Positions 44,881 to 53,645 of a DNA stretch of 64,000 nucleotides are shown in pieces. Position 1 is the first letter of the stretch, and each line of letters begins with the position of its first letter. This DNA is from Pseudomonas sp. Irchel s3h14 (lineage in GTDB: Bacteria > Pseudomonadota > Gammaproteobacteria > Pseudomonadales > Pseudomonadaceae). The stretch lies in assembly GCF_900187425.1 (NCBI RefSeq), contig NZ_FYDJ01000002.1, positions 496,001 to 560,000 of the forward strand. Reading direction: 5' to 3'. The notes below the pieces were generated by a model. It did not search any database. It worked only from the letters and a program-made list of their open reading frames with translations, and had not been told where the DNA came from. The position numbers and the translations under genes were made by a program.

Positions 44881-45004
44881 ACGCCGCAGGCGAATTTGCA
44901 GCGAGACGCATACGATGCTTTAGGGCAGGATATTGCAGTCGTTCAAATCCCGAATTTGCCAACATTCCTAAAAGCGTCTTCATAAGAAAACACAGGGGCT
45001 TGTC

Positions 45005-45799
45005 ATGAATTTTTCCGCACTACGACGAAATCTGCTGGTAGGTTCGCTGGGCCTGGCGCTGAGCGCCGGTCTGCTGGGGCAAGCGGTTGCCGGTGAGCAG
45101 CTGCAAAAAATCAAAGACGCTGGCGTGATCAACGTTGGCCTGGAAGGCACTTACCCACCGTTCAGTTTCGTCGACGCCGACGGCAAGCTGGCCGGCTTCG
45201 AAGTCGAGTTTTCCGAAGCCCTGGCCAAAGAGCTGGGCGTGAAGGTCAAACTGCAGCCGACCAAATGGGACGGCATCCTCGCAGCACTGGAATCCAAACG
45301 TCTGGACGCTGTGATCAACCAGGTGACCATCTCCGAAGAGCGCAAGAAGAAGTATGACTTCTCCGAGCCGTACACCGTTTCCGGGATTCAGGCGCTGACC
45401 CTGACCAAGAACAAAGACACCATCAAGACCGCCGCCGATCTGGCCGGCAAGAAAGTAGGCGTAGGTCTGGGCACCAACTACGAGCAGTGGGTGAAAGAGA
45501 ATGTGCCGAAGGCTGACATCCGCACCTACGAAGATGATCCGACCAAGTTCCAGGATCTGCGCGTTGGCCGCATCGACGCCATTCTGATCGACCGCCTCGC
45601 CGCGCTGGAATACGCCAAGAAAGCCAAGGACACTGCCGCCGCCGGCGAAGCGTTCTCCCGCCAGGAAGCCGGCATCGCCCTGCGCAAAGGCGAGCCTGAG
45701 CTGCTGGCCGCGGTGAACAAAGCCATCGACAAGCTGCGTGCCGACGGTACGCTGAAAAAGCTTTCGGAAAAATACTTCAGCGCTGACGTCACTAAATAA
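45005..45799 (+). CDS. tcyJ: Cystine ABC transporter, substrate-binding protein
   Basis: 264 residues, signal peptide about 1-29 ('LLVGSLGLALSAGLLGQAVAG'). Family 3 solute-binding protein of the FliY/TcyJ type: 'INVGLEGTYPPFSFVDADGK' near 41-60 with the amino-acid carboxylate pocket, 'GILAALESKRLDAVINQVTI' and 'KKVGVGLGTNYEQWV'. Binds L-cystine, probably also D-cystine given the D-cysteine desulfhydrase upstream. Its stop overlaps the permease start by one base (TAATG). Confidence 0.93.
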   Translation: MNFSALRRNLLVGSLGLALSAGLLGQAVAGEQLQKIKDAGVINVGLEGTYPPFSFVDADGKLAGFEVEFSEALAKELGVKVKLQPTKWDGILAALESKRLDAVINQVTISEERKKKYDFSEPYTVSGIQALTLTKNKDTIKTAADLAGKKVGVGLGTNYEQWVKENVPKADIRTYEDDPTKFQDLRVGRIDAILIDRLAALEYAKKAKDTAAAGEAFSRQEAGIALRKGEPELLAAVNKAIDKLRADGTLKKLSEKYFSADVTK

Positions 45800-46464
45800 T
45801 GGAAGAAGCTTTCCAACTCGCGCTGGATTCCGCGCCCTTCCTGCTGAAGGGCGCGTACTACACGGTGATCTTGAGCCTGGGCGGGATGTTCTTCGGCCTG
45901 GTGATGGGCTTCGGCCTGGCATTGATGCGCCTGTCGCGCTTCAAACTGGTGAGCTGGATCGCCCGCATCTACGTGTCGTTCTTTCGCGGCACGCCGTTGC
46001 TGGTGCAACTGTTCGTGATCTATTACGGCTTGCCGCAATTGGGCATCGAACTTGATCCGCTGCCGGCGGCCCTGATCGGCTTCTCGCTGAACATGGCGGC
46101 CTATGCCTGCGAAATCCTCCGCGCCGCGATCAGCTCCATCGAGCGCGGTCAGTGGGAAGCCGCCGCGAGTATCGGTATGACCCGTGCGCAGACGCTGCGC
46201 CGGGCCATCCTGCCGCAAGCGATGCGCACGGCCCTGCCACCGCTGGGCAACAGCTTCATTTCGCTTGTGAAGGACACCGCGTTGGCAGCCACTATTCAGG
46301 TGCCGGAACTGTTCCGTCAGGCGCAGCTGATTACTGCCCGTACCTTTGAAATTTTCACCATGTACCTTGCCGCCGCGCTGATCTACTGGGTTCTGGCCAC
46401 GGTGCTTTCGCACCTGCAGAACCAGTTGGAAGCACGGGTCAATCGGCACGACCTGGAGTCCTGA
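45799..46464 (+). CDS. tcyL: Cystine ABC transporter, permease
   Basis: 221 residues with about five membrane segments and the conserved EAA loop '[30 protein letters not shown]' near residues 116-145. HisM/GlnP-type polar amino-acid permease working as a homodimer. Coupled to the binding protein gene and followed after 4 bases by the ATPase gene. Confidence 0.94.
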   Translation: MEEAFQLALDSAPFLLKGAYYTVILSLGGMFFGLVMGFGLALMRLSRFKLVSWIARIYVSFFRGTPLLVQLFVIYYGLPQLGIELDPLPAALIGFSLNMAAYACEILRAAISSIERGQWEAAASIGMTRAQTLRRAILPQAMRTALPPLGNSFISLVKDTALAATIQVPELFRQAQLITARTFEIFTMYLAAALIYWVLATVLSHLQNQLEARVNRHDLES

Positions 46465-46468
46465 CCCA

Positions 46469-47224
46469 ATGATTGTCGTGGAAAAACTGACAAAGCAGTT
46501 CAAGGGTCAAGTGGTGCTCAACGGCATCGATCTGCAAGTGAAGGAAGGCGAGGTGGTGGCGATCATCGGGCCTAGCGGCTCGGGTAAAACCACGTTCCTG
46601 CGTTGCCTGAATTTCCTGGAAGAACCCACCAGCGGCCGGATCAAGGTCGGTGACATCGAGATCGATGGCAGCCGTCCGCTGAACCAGCAGCAAGGCCTGG
46701 TGCGACGTTTGCGCCAGCACGTGGGTTTCGTGTTCCAGAACTTCAACCTGTTCCCTCATCGCACCGCCCTGGAAAACGTCATCGAAGGCCCGATCATCGT
46801 AAAGAAGATCCCGCACGCCGAAGCCGTTGCCCTGGGTAAAAAGCTGATGGCCAGGGTCGGTCTGGCGGGCAAGGAAGACGCGTACCCGCGTCGCCTTTCC
46901 GGTGGTCAGCAACAGCGTGTGGCGATTGCCCGCGCGCTGGCGATGGAGCCGGAAGTGATTCTGTTCGACGAACCTACCTCAGCCCTCGACCCGGAGCTGG
47001 TGGGTGAAGTGCTGGCAACCATCCGCAGCCTCGCCGAAGAGCGACGCACCATGGTCATCGTCACCCACGAAATGGGCTTTGCCCGGGACGTGGCGAACCG
47101 CGTGGTGTTTTTCGACAAGGGTGTGATCGTCGAACAAGGCGAAGCCAAGGCGCTGTTTGCCAATCCAAAAGAAGAGCGGACGAAGCAGTTTCTCAGCAAG
47201 TTCCTGAATAACGCTCACCACTGA
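46469..47224 (+). CDS. tcyN: Cystine ABC transporter, ATP-binding protein
   Basis: 251 residues. Walker A '[13 protein letters not shown]' near 34-46, Q-loop in '[13 protein letters not shown]', signature '[15 protein letters not shown]' near 143-157, Walker B '[14 protein letters not shown]' near 163-176 and switch histidine in '[13 protein letters not shown]'. Closes the tcyJLN operon. Confidence 0.95.
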   Translation: MIVVEKLTKQFKGQVVLNGIDLQVKEGEVVAIIGPSGSGKTTFLRCLNFLEEPTSGRIKVGDIEIDGSRPLNQQQGLVRRLRQHVGFVFQNFNLFPHRTALENVIEGPIIVKKIPHAEAVALGKKLMARVGLAGKEDAYPRRLSGGQQQRVAIARALAMEPEVILFDEPTSALDPELVGEVLATIRSLAEERRTMVIVTHEMGFARDVANRVVFFDKGVIVEQGEAKALFANPKEERTKQFLSKFLNNAHH

Positions 47225-47727
47225 AACATCGCTTCACTACTTGTCAACTTCCATGGACGGAAGTGACAACCACCCCAACTAACAAAACCGCTCGATATAT
47301 TATCTTCTCTTATTCATCCCACCGAACAATAGATAATTTTTTATTGCTGTGTGCGGTACATATATATGTCCTGCAACAGAATAACCTCGCCTAAAATTCG
47401 CCAAACCCAGCGCCCTCACCGAACCGGCCCTCCCCGTCAGCAACGCGCTGAAAGCCCATAAAACAAGGTCAAAGTCGACAGAGCGGTGCAGCTTATTAAC
47501 TTCAATGCGTAGGATTTTTCTGAATAACACTAGATCCAACACTTAACTAGCCAACTCTATTGACACCTATTCAAGCGCACTCTTATCTAGTCTCCAACAG
47601 GCGTTCAACCTTGCACTCATTCACTATTTAATTTCACACACAGTGAACAGTTTTGTTGCTCGGCAATTCACGCCTTTCGAACTTTCAGAAACGGACTTTC
47701 GCTGCAAGGCTTCAAGGAGAAACCCCC
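47225..47727. other. Long AT-rich intergenic region after the cystine operon
   Basis: About 500 bases, visibly richer in A and T than the genes around it. It contains an imperfect hairpin (TTGTCAACTTCC / GGAAGTGACAA at 47241-47269) suited to end the transporter transcript, TATATATG at 47362-47369, and the leader of the next gene. An 80-codon minus-strand frame at 47300-47542 is not convincing. No REP element. Confidence 0.5.
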
Positions 47728-48492
47728 ATGACAAGCACTTCGAACAAACCCGAACTTGCGGCCCCGACCCTGGCGCAATCTCACAAGACCTGCATCAACA
47801 TCACCTCGGCGGCGCACCTGCTGATCGATGTGGCGCCCTACTCCGGCATGGACGAAGGCGACCTGATCGAACTGTTCTGGGATAACTGCTACGTGGCCTC
47901 CAGAGTGCTGACGGCCGACGATGTCGGTCAACCGGTCCAACTGCGTGTGCCCGAGAGCTTCATCGCCAATGGCACCTCGCGCGTTCACTACCGGATCATG
48001 CAGATCGGGCAAGGGCCAACTCTGTCCGCCGCCAGACGGGTGCAAATCAAACTCGACTGCCCTGGCGGCCAACCGTCTGCGCTGTGCGGCGATGAAAACC
48101 AGAGTCTGGAGCCCGTGAATATCCCCGAGACCATTCGCCGTCAGGGAGTCAATCCGAACCAGATCAAGCGTGGGGTTCCTTTGACCATCGAGCCTTACCT
48201 GAACATGGCCGCCGACGACGAAATCACCCTTCGCTGGGGCGATGTGCGCATGGATCTGCCACGACTCAAGGCCGGCGATGTCGGCCAGCCGATCCAGGTC
48301 TGGGTGCCGCCGGCGATCATTCTCGAAGCCGGCGAAGACCTGCGGCTGGAAGTGACTTACTGCATCCTAGACCGGGTGGGTAACAACTCCCGCTGGGCCC
48401 CCCCGCGCAGGCTGAAGATCGGTTGCGCCAATCCCTATTTGAAGGCCCGGTCGAAAGAAATGCTCATGGCCGCCGAACCCCGCAAACACTGA
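47728..48492 (+). CDS. Unknown protein with two tandem beta-sandwich-like repeats
   Basis: 254 residues, no signal peptide. Two related halves: residues about 25-112 contain 'GDLIELFWDNCYVAS' then 'DVGQPVQLRVPESFI', and residues about 148-235 contain 'DDEITLRWGDVRMDL' then 'DVGQPIQVWVPPAII'. Each half ends in a conserved R-(V/L)-K-(I) strand. The pattern suits Ig-like or similar all-beta modules, as in repeat regions of some Pseudomonas surface or toxin-like proteins. The ATG at 47728 follows AAGGAGAAACCCCC. It stands alone between the cystine and SfnB-like operons. Function unknown. Confidence 0.75.
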   Translation: MTSTSNKPELAAPTLAQSHKTCINITSAAHLLIDVAPYSGMDEGDLIELFWDNCYVASRVLTADDVGQPVQLRVPESFIANGTSRVHYRIMQIGQGPTLSAARRVQIKLDCPGGQPSALCGDENQSLEPVNIPETIRRQGVNPNQIKRGVPLTIEPYLNMAADDEITLRWGDVRMDLPRLKAGDVGQPIQVWVPPAIILEAGEDLRLEVTYCILDRVGNNSRWAPPRRLKIGCANPYLKARSKEMLMAAEPRKH

Positions 48493-48498
48493 GATTCG

Positions 48499-48631
48499 TG
48501 TAGCAGCTGGCGAAGCCTGCGTTCGGCTGCGCAGCAGTCGTGAAATCAGGCGTCGCGGTCATTCAGGTTAATCGTGGACTCAGGATTTACGACTGCTGCG
48601 CAGCCGAACGCAGGCTTCGCCAGCTGCTACA
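48499..48631. repeat. Long inverted repeat, 43-base perfect arms (family C)
   Basis: The left arm begins TGTAGCAGCTGGCGAAGCCT and is matched without error for 43 bases by the right arm, around a 47-base centre that pairs further after one mismatch. GATTC (48493-48497) and GAATC (48632-48637) extend the symmetry outside. The largest perfect palindrome in the window; it lies just behind the unknown repeat protein and ahead of the SfnB-like operon. Confidence 0.92.
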
Positions 48632-48649
48632 TGAATCTGTGATACCCCT

Positions 48650-48706
48650 TCTATGCATATTCCTAAAAGTTAGTTTATTAATTTTTTATACACGCTTAGG
48701 GTATAT
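48650..48706 (+). promoter_or_regulatory. AT-rich promoter region of the SfnB/DszA-like operon
   Basis: ATTCCTAAAAG (48659-48669) followed by TTTATTAATTTTTTATACAC and TAGGGTATATGC. TATACA or TATATG could serve as -10 boxes. The 11-base word is identical to one upstream of the cystine operon (44964-44974). A sulfur-starvation regulator such as CysB is the natural candidate; no -24/-12 (sigma-54) signature is seen. Confidence 0.4.
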
Positions 48707-48780
48707 GCACCGGACCACCGGACATTCTTGTTTTCGTTCGTCGCAACCATCGCGACGTTTCCATGAGATGTGAGGTAGGT

Positions 48781-48849
48781 ATGGTCCGGAACACAATCAC
48801 CCCAGTGCAGATCGCCAGGGCATTGCGTGCAGCCAAGGAGCGGCACTGA
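48781..48849 (+). CDS. Possible 22-residue upstream ORF coupled to the SfnB-like gene
   Basis: ATG at 48781 with GAGG 5 bases upstream, reading MVRNTITPVQ...AAKERH, basic and helical. The stop TGA (48847-48849) shares its A with the ATG of the next gene, a typical coupling arrangement. A longer start at 48763 in the same frame would add six residues. The AAGGAG ribosome site of the next gene lies inside its 3' end. It may be a leader peptide or a chance frame; I know no family. Confidence 0.4.
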   Translation: MVRNTITPVQIARALRAAKERH

Positions 48850-50090
48850 TGTCCAGTCTGGCAGATGCAATCGTCCAGAGTGATCTGGACATCGCCCCCC
48901 TGTTGTTGCCCGCGCAGGTCTTGCGCAACGACGCACAAGCCATCAAGGCCGCTCATGAACTGGCGCAAGTCGCCCGTCTGCAAGCAGCCAAACGCGACCA
49001 GCAGCGCAAGCTGCCGTGGTCGGAAATCGAACAGTTCACCCGCAGCGGCCTGGGCAGCATTGCCATCCCGCGTGAGTACGGTGGCCCGCAGGTTTCGTTC
49101 GTAACTTTGGCCGAAGTCTTCGCGATCATTTCCGCGGCCGACCCGGCACTGGGACAGATCCCGCAGAACCAGTTCGGCATTCTCAACCTGGTGCTCGGCA
49201 GCGCCACTGAATCGCAAAAAAAACAGCTGTTCAAAAGCGTGCTCGAGGGCTGGCGAATCGGTAACGCGGGACCTGAGCGCGGCACCAAAAACACCCTTGA
49301 ACTCAAGGCGCGAATCACCGCCAGCGGCGACGGCTTCGTCCTCAACGGGCAGAAGTTCTATTCCACCGGCGCCCTGTTCGCCCACTGGGTCGCCGTCAAG
49401 GCGCTGAACGACGACGGCAAGCAAGTGCTGGCCTTCGTTCGTCGCGGCACTCCTGGCCTGCGCATCGTTGACGACTGGTCGGGCTTCGGCCAACGCACCA
49501 CCGCCAGCGGCACCATTTTGCTCAACAACGTGCAGGTCGACGCCGAGCTGGTGGTGGACAACTGGAAGATCAATGACAGCCCGAACATTCAGGGTGCCGT
49601 GTCGCAGCTGATTCAAGCAGCCATTGACGCCGGCATCGCCCGGGGTGCCATCGACGACGCCATCGCGTTCGTGAAAACCCGCGCACGGCCGTGGATCGAC
49701 GCCAAGGTCGAACGGGCCAGCGACGACCTCTACGTGATCGCCGACATTGGCAAATTGAAAATCGAACTGCACGCCGCCGAAGCGCTGCTGCGCAAGGCCG
49801 GGCAAGTGCTCGATCAAGTCAATGCCGCACCGCTCACCGCCGAGTCCGCCGCTCGCGCCTCGATTGCCGTGGCCGAAGCCAAAGTGCTGACCACCGAGAT
49901 CTCGCTGCTGGCCAGCGAAAAGCTTTTCGAACTGGCCGGCAGCCGCGCCACCCTCGCCGAATTCAACCTCGACCGCCACTGGCGCAACGCCCGCGTGCAC
50001 ACGCTGCACAACCCGGTGCGCTGGAAATATCACGCCGTCGGCACTTATCACCTGAACGGCACACTGCCCGCACGGCACTCCTGGATCTAA
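48849..50090 (+). CDS. SfnB/DszC-like acyl-CoA-dehydrogenase-fold flavoenzyme 1
   Basis: 413 residues with the acyl-CoA dehydrogenase fold, in the branch that includes SfnB, DszC and other FMNH2-dependent monooxygenases. Landmarks: 'RSGLGSIAIPREYGGPQVSF' near 65-84, 'PQNQFGILNLVLGSA' near 117, 'LNGQKFYSTGALFAHWVAVK' near 165-184, 'DDWSGFGQRTTASGTI' near 209-224 and the C-terminal 'DRHWRNARVHTLHNPVRWKY'. Such enzymes use reduced flavin to desulfurise organosulfur compounds or sulfones. A paralogue follows 38 bases downstream. The substrate is unknown. Confidence 0.88.
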   Translation: MSSLADAIVQSDLDIAPLLLPAQVLRNDAQAIKAAHELAQVARLQAAKRDQQRKLPWSEIEQFTRSGLGSIAIPREYGGPQVSFVTLAEVFAIISAADPALGQIPQNQFGILNLVLGSATESQKKQLFKSVLEGWRIGNAGPERGTKNTLELKARITASGDGFVLNGQKFYSTGALFAHWVAVKALNDDGKQVLAFVRRGTPGLRIVDDWSGFGQRTTASGTILLNNVQVDAELVVDNWKINDSPNIQGAVSQLIQAAIDAGIARGAIDDAIAFVKTRARPWIDAKVERASDDLYVIADIGKLKIELHAAEALLRKAGQVLDQVNAAPLTAESAARASIAVAEAKVLTTEISLLASEKLFELAGSRATLAEFNLDRHWRNARVHTLHNPVRWKYHAVGTYHLNGTLPARHSWI

Positions 50091-50128
50091 CGACCAGAAC
50101 ACTTTTGACCAGATCTCTGGAGAAACAC

Positions 50129-51322
50129 ATGACTCTTTCTCACCACGTCGCGGTCATAACCGGCGATGAGCAAGCCCTGATCGTCGCCAGTGACCTGGCC
50201 GAAGATTTCAAACGCGACAGCGCCCTGCGCGACCGCGAGCGCCGTTTGCCACACCCGGAACTGGAAGTGTTTTCCCGCTCGGGTCTTTGGGGCATCAGCG
50301 TGCCAAAAGAATATGGCGGCGCCGGGGTTTCCAACGTCACCCTGGCCAAGGTGATCGCGCTGATCGCCCAGGCTGACGGCTCCCTCGGCCAGATTCCGCA
50401 GAACCACTTCTACGCGCTCGAAGTGTTGCGTGTGAATGGCAGCGAAGAGCAGAAGAAGCGCCTGTACGCAGAAGTATTGGCCGGTCAACGCTTCGGCAAT
50501 GCCCTCGCGGAACTGGGCACCAAAACTGCCCATGACCGCGTCACCAGCCTGACCCGCGACGGTGACGGCTATCGCATCAACGGCCGCAAGTTCTACGCCA
50601 CTGGGGCGATTTATGCCCAGCGCATTCCGACGTCGGTCGTGGACGAAAACGGTGTTCAGCAACTCGCTTTCGTCCCTCGTAACGCCAAGGGTCTGACGGT
50701 AATCGACGACTGGAGCGGTTTCGGCCAGCGCACCACCGGCAGCGGTTCGGTGGTGTTTGAAGATGTCTACGTCGCCGCCGAAGACGTGATCCCGTTTCAG
50801 AGCGCGTTCGAGCGCCCGACCACCGTCGGCCCGCTGGCGCAGATCCTCCACGCCGCTATCGACACCGGTATCGCCCGTGCTGCCTATGAAGATGCGCTGC
50901 ACTTCGTGCGCACCAAAACCCGTCCGTGGATCGATTCCGGCCACGACAAAGCCACCGAAGACCCACTGACCATCAAGAGCTTCGGCCACTTGAGCATTCG
51001 TCTGCACGCCGCCGAAGCCTTGCTGGAACGCTCTGGCGAATACCTCGACAAGGCTCAGGCCAAGACCAACGCCGAGACCGTCGCCGCCGCGTCGATTGCC
51101 GTCGCTGAAGCCCGCGCCATCAGCACCGAGATATCCCTCGCCGCTGGCAGCACGCTGTTTGAACTGGCCGGCAGCCAGGCAACCCTGATCGAACATGGTC
51201 TGGACCGTCACTGGCGCAACGCTCGGGTACACACGCTGCACGACCCGGTGCGCTGGAAGTATCACGCAGTCGGCAATTACTACCTCAACGATGAAAACCC
51301 GCCACTGCGGGGGACCATCTGA
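50129..51322 (+). CDS. sfnB: SfnB-family sulfur acquisition oxidoreductase (flavoenzyme 2)
   Basis: 397 residues, clear paralogue of the preceding gene, sharing 'RSGLWGISVPKEYGGAGVSN', 'IPQNHFYALEVLRV', 'INGRKFYATGAIYA', 'IDDWSGFGQRTTGSGSV' and 'DRHWRNARVHTLHDPVRWKY'. SfnB-type proteins are needed in P. putida for use of dimethyl sulfone-derived sulfur. The ATG at 50129 follows CTGGAGAAACAC; the frame upstream merely reads the first paralogue out of phase. The stop overlaps the next gene's ATG (TGATGG). Confidence 0.9.
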   Translation: MTLSHHVAVITGDEQALIVASDLAEDFKRDSALRDRERRLPHPELEVFSRSGLWGISVPKEYGGAGVSNVTLAKVIALIAQADGSLGQIPQNHFYALEVLRVNGSEEQKKRLYAEVLAGQRFGNALAELGTKTAHDRVTSLTRDGDGYRINGRKFYATGAIYAQRIPTSVVDENGVQQLAFVPRNAKGLTVIDDWSGFGQRTTGSGSVVFEDVYVAAEDVIPFQSAFERPTTVGPLAQILHAAIDTGIARAAYEDALHFVRTKTRPWIDSGHDKATEDPLTIKSFGHLSIRLHAAEALLERSGEYLDKAQAKTNAETVAAASIAVAEARAISTEISLAAGSTLFELAGSQATLIEHGLDRHWRNARVHTLHDPVRWKYHAVGNYYLNDENPPLRGTI

Positions 51323-52680
51323 TGGCCGATGCCAAAAAGAAGATCCTGCTCAACGCGTTCAACATGAACTGCATCGGGCACATCAACCATGGTCTGTGGA
51401 CGCATCCCCGGGACACTTCAACCCAATACAAGACGATCGAATACTGGACCGAACTCGCCCAATTACTGGAGCGCGGACTGTTCGATGGCCTGTTCATCGC
51501 TGACATTGTCGGGGTTTACGACGTCTACCAAAACTCGGTGGACGTGCCGCTCAAAGAGTCGATCCAGTTGCCGGTCAATGACCCGTTGCTGCTGGTCTCG
51601 GCCATGGCCGCGGTCACCAAAAACCTTGGCTTCGGTCTCACCGCCAACCTGACTTACGAACCGCCGTATCTGTTCGCCCGACGCATGTCCACGCTCGACC
51701 ATCTGAGTCGTGGCCGGGTCGGCTGGAACATCGTCACCGGCTACCTCGACAGCGCAGCCAAAGCCATGGGCCTGAGCGAACAGGTGGAACACGACCGTCG
51801 TTACGACCAGGCCGATGAATACCTGCAAGTGCTCTACAAACTCTGGGAAGGCAGCTGGGAAAACGGCGCGGTGCTTAACGATCCGCAGCAGCGGATCTAC
51901 GCCCAACCGGAGAAAGTGCACAAGGTCGAGCACAAGGGCGAGTTCTATCAGGTCGAGGGTTATCACCTCTGCGAGCCGTCGCCGCAGCGCACACCCGTGC
52001 TGTTCCAGGCCGGCAGTTCGGATCGCGGTTTGCTGTTCGCCGGGCGACATGCCGAGTGCGTGTTCATCAGCGGCCAGAACAAACCGTCGACCAAGATTCA
52101 AGTGGACAAGGTGCGCGCCAGTGCCGTCGAGGCCGGGCGTAACCCTGAGGACATCAAGGTGTTCATGGGGCTGAACGTGATTGTCGGCGCCACCGAAGAG
52201 CTGGCCTGGGCCAAGCACGCCGAGTACTTGAGCTACGCCAGTGCCGAGGCCGGCGTGGCGCATTTTTCGGCGTCCACCGGAATCGATTTCTCCGAATACA
52301 CCATCGACGAACCGATCCAGTACGTGAAGAGCAATGCGATCCAATCCGCCACCAAGAACCTGCAAAACAACGACTGGACCCGCCGCAAATTACTCGAGCA
52401 ACACGCGCTGGGTGGTCGCTACATCACGGTGGTTGGTTCGCCTGAGCAAGTCGCCGATGAGCTGGAATCGTGGATCGCCGAGACCGGCCTCGATGGCTTC
52501 AATCTGACGCGAATTGTCACGCCGGAAAGCTATGTGGATTTCATCGACTTGGTGATTCCGGAGTTGCAACGCCGAGGGTCGTACAAGACCGCTTACGACA
52601 GCGGCAGCCTGCGAGAAAAACTGTTTCACGGCGAGGCGCATTTGCCTGAGCAACACACCGGTTCCCACTACCGACACTAA
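51322..52680 (+). CDS. FMNH2-dependent monooxygenase, NtaA/SnaA/DszA family
   Basis: 452 residues, bacterial luciferase-like TIM barrel of the large NtaA/DszA branch. Landmarks: 'LLNAFNMNCIGHINHGLWTH' near 9-28, 'AQLLERGLFDGLFIADIVGV' near 46-65, 'PYLFARRMSTLDHLSRGRVGWNIVTG' near 114-139 and 'PVLFQAGSSDRGLLFAGRHAECVF' near 227-250. Family members oxidise dibenzothiophene sulfone, nitrilotriacetate or pristinamycin precursors with reduced flavin. With two SfnB-like enzymes it forms a plausible desulfurisation set; a flavin reductase gene is not seen nearby. Confidence 0.9.
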   Translation: MADAKKKILLNAFNMNCIGHINHGLWTHPRDTSTQYKTIEYWTELAQLLERGLFDGLFIADIVGVYDVYQNSVDVPLKESIQLPVNDPLLLVSAMAAVTKNLGFGLTANLTYEPPYLFARRMSTLDHLSRGRVGWNIVTGYLDSAAKAMGLSEQVEHDRRYDQADEYLQVLYKLWEGSWENGAVLNDPQQRIYAQPEKVHKVEHKGEFYQVEGYHLCEPSPQRTPVLFQAGSSDRGLLFAGRHAECVFISGQNKPSTKIQVDKVRASAVEAGRNPEDIKVFMGLNVIVGATEELAWAKHAEYLSYASAEAGVAHFSASTGIDFSEYTIDEPIQYVKSNAIQSATKNLQNNDWTRRKLLEQHALGGRYITVVGSPEQVADELESWIAETGLDGFNLTRIVTPESYVDFIDLVIPELQRRGSYKTAYDSGSLREKLFHGEAHLPEQHTGSHYRH

Positions 52681-52691
52681 CCCCTGTAACT

Positions 52692-52800
52692 GATCGTTCC
52701 CACGCTCCGCGTGGGAATGCAGCCAGTGACGCTCTGCGTCACCGCCGCAGGGACGCGGAGCGTCCCGGGAGGCATTCCCACGCGGAGCGTGGGAACGATC
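52692..52800 (+). repeat. Repeat family A, copy 11, inside a probable operon
   Basis: Full copy, 109 bases, between the DszA-like gene and the metQ-like gene, both on the plus strand. Inner stems read GTGACGCTCTGCGTCAC and GGGACGCGGAGCGTCCC. It divides catabolic genes from transport genes and could act as an attenuator or RNA-stability element. Confidence 0.92.
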
Positions 52801-52833
52801 CGTAAATTCAATGCACTGACTGGAAAACTCATC

Positions 52834-53643
52834 ATGACCAAGACCTACTTCTCTCACCCAGTCAAAGCACTGGCCCTGGCCCTCGGCCTTTTCAGCTCCA
52901 TCACCTTCGCCGCCGACGCGCCGCTGAAAGTCGGCACCACCGCCGCTTTCGCCATTCCCCTGGAAGCCGCTGTCGAAGAAGCCAAGAAACAAGGCCTGCA
53001 AGTCGACCTGGTGGAGTTCAGCGACTGGATCGCGCCCAATGTCAGCCTCGCCGCCGGCGACATCGACGTGAACTACTTCCAGCACGTCCCGTTCCTGGAA
53101 AACGCCAAGGCCGCCGCCGGTTTTGACCTGGTGCCGTTCGCGCCGGGGATCATCAACAACGTCGGCCTCTACTCGAAGAAATACAAAAGCTTCGACGAAC
53201 TGCCGGAAGGCGCCAGCGTGGCGATTGCCAATGACCCGATCAACAGCGGTCGTGGTTTGCAACTGTTGGCCAAGGCTGGCCTGATCACCCTCAAACCGGG
53301 TGTCGGCTACAAGGCCACCGAAGAAGACATCATCGCCAACCCGAAGAAGATCAAAATCCTGCAGGTCGAAGCCGTGCAACTGGTACGCGCCTATGACGAC
53401 GCCGATCTGGTCCAGGGTTACCCAGCCTACATCCGCTTGTCGAAGACCTTCGATGCCAGCTCTGCCTTACTGTTCGACGGCCTCGATCACAAGGAATACG
53501 TGATCCAGTTCGTGATCCAGCCGAAAAGCAAAACCGACCCGCGCCTGATCAAGTTTGTCGACATTTACCAGCATTCGCCGGCCGTTCGTGCCGCGCTGGA
53601 TAAGGCCCACGGCAAGCTCTACCAAGCCGGTTGGGAAAGCTGA
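52834..53643 (+). CDS. metQ: MetQ/NlpA-family substrate-binding protein, not lipidated
   Basis: 269 residues. A signal peptide (about 1-26, '[17 protein letters not shown]') ends in a type I AxA site; there is no lipobox cysteine, unlike classical MetQ lipoproteins. The mature part is NlpA-type: '[20 protein letters not shown]', '[21 protein letters not shown]'-type segment with Asp/Asn near 65-80 and '[21 protein letters not shown]'. Placed behind desulfurisation enzymes, its ligand may be an organosulfur compound other than methionine. Confidence 0.85.
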   Translation: MTKTYFSHPVKALALALGLFSSITFAADAPLKVGTTAAFAIPLEAAVEEAKKQGLQVDLVEFSDWIAPNVSLAAGDIDVNYFQHVPFLENAKAAAGFDLVPFAPGIINNVGLYSKKYKSFDELPEGASVAIANDPINSGRGLQLLAKAGLITLKPGVGYKATEEDIIANPKKIKILQVEAVQLVRAYDDADLVQGYPAYIRLSKTFDASSALLFDGLDHKEYVIQFVIQPKSKTDPRLIKFVDIYQHSPAVRAALDKAHGKLYQAGWES

Positions 53644-53645
53644 AT

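Noticed and set aside
47300..47542. 80-codon minus-strand frame in the AT-rich gap
   Set aside because: No plausible ribosome site, no domain, basic composition typical of chance frames.
48493..48848. Sigma-54 promoter for the SfnB-like operon
   Set aside because: I looked for GG-N10-GC type -24/-12 elements because sfn genes in P. putida use an RpoN activator, but none with good spacing stands out here.
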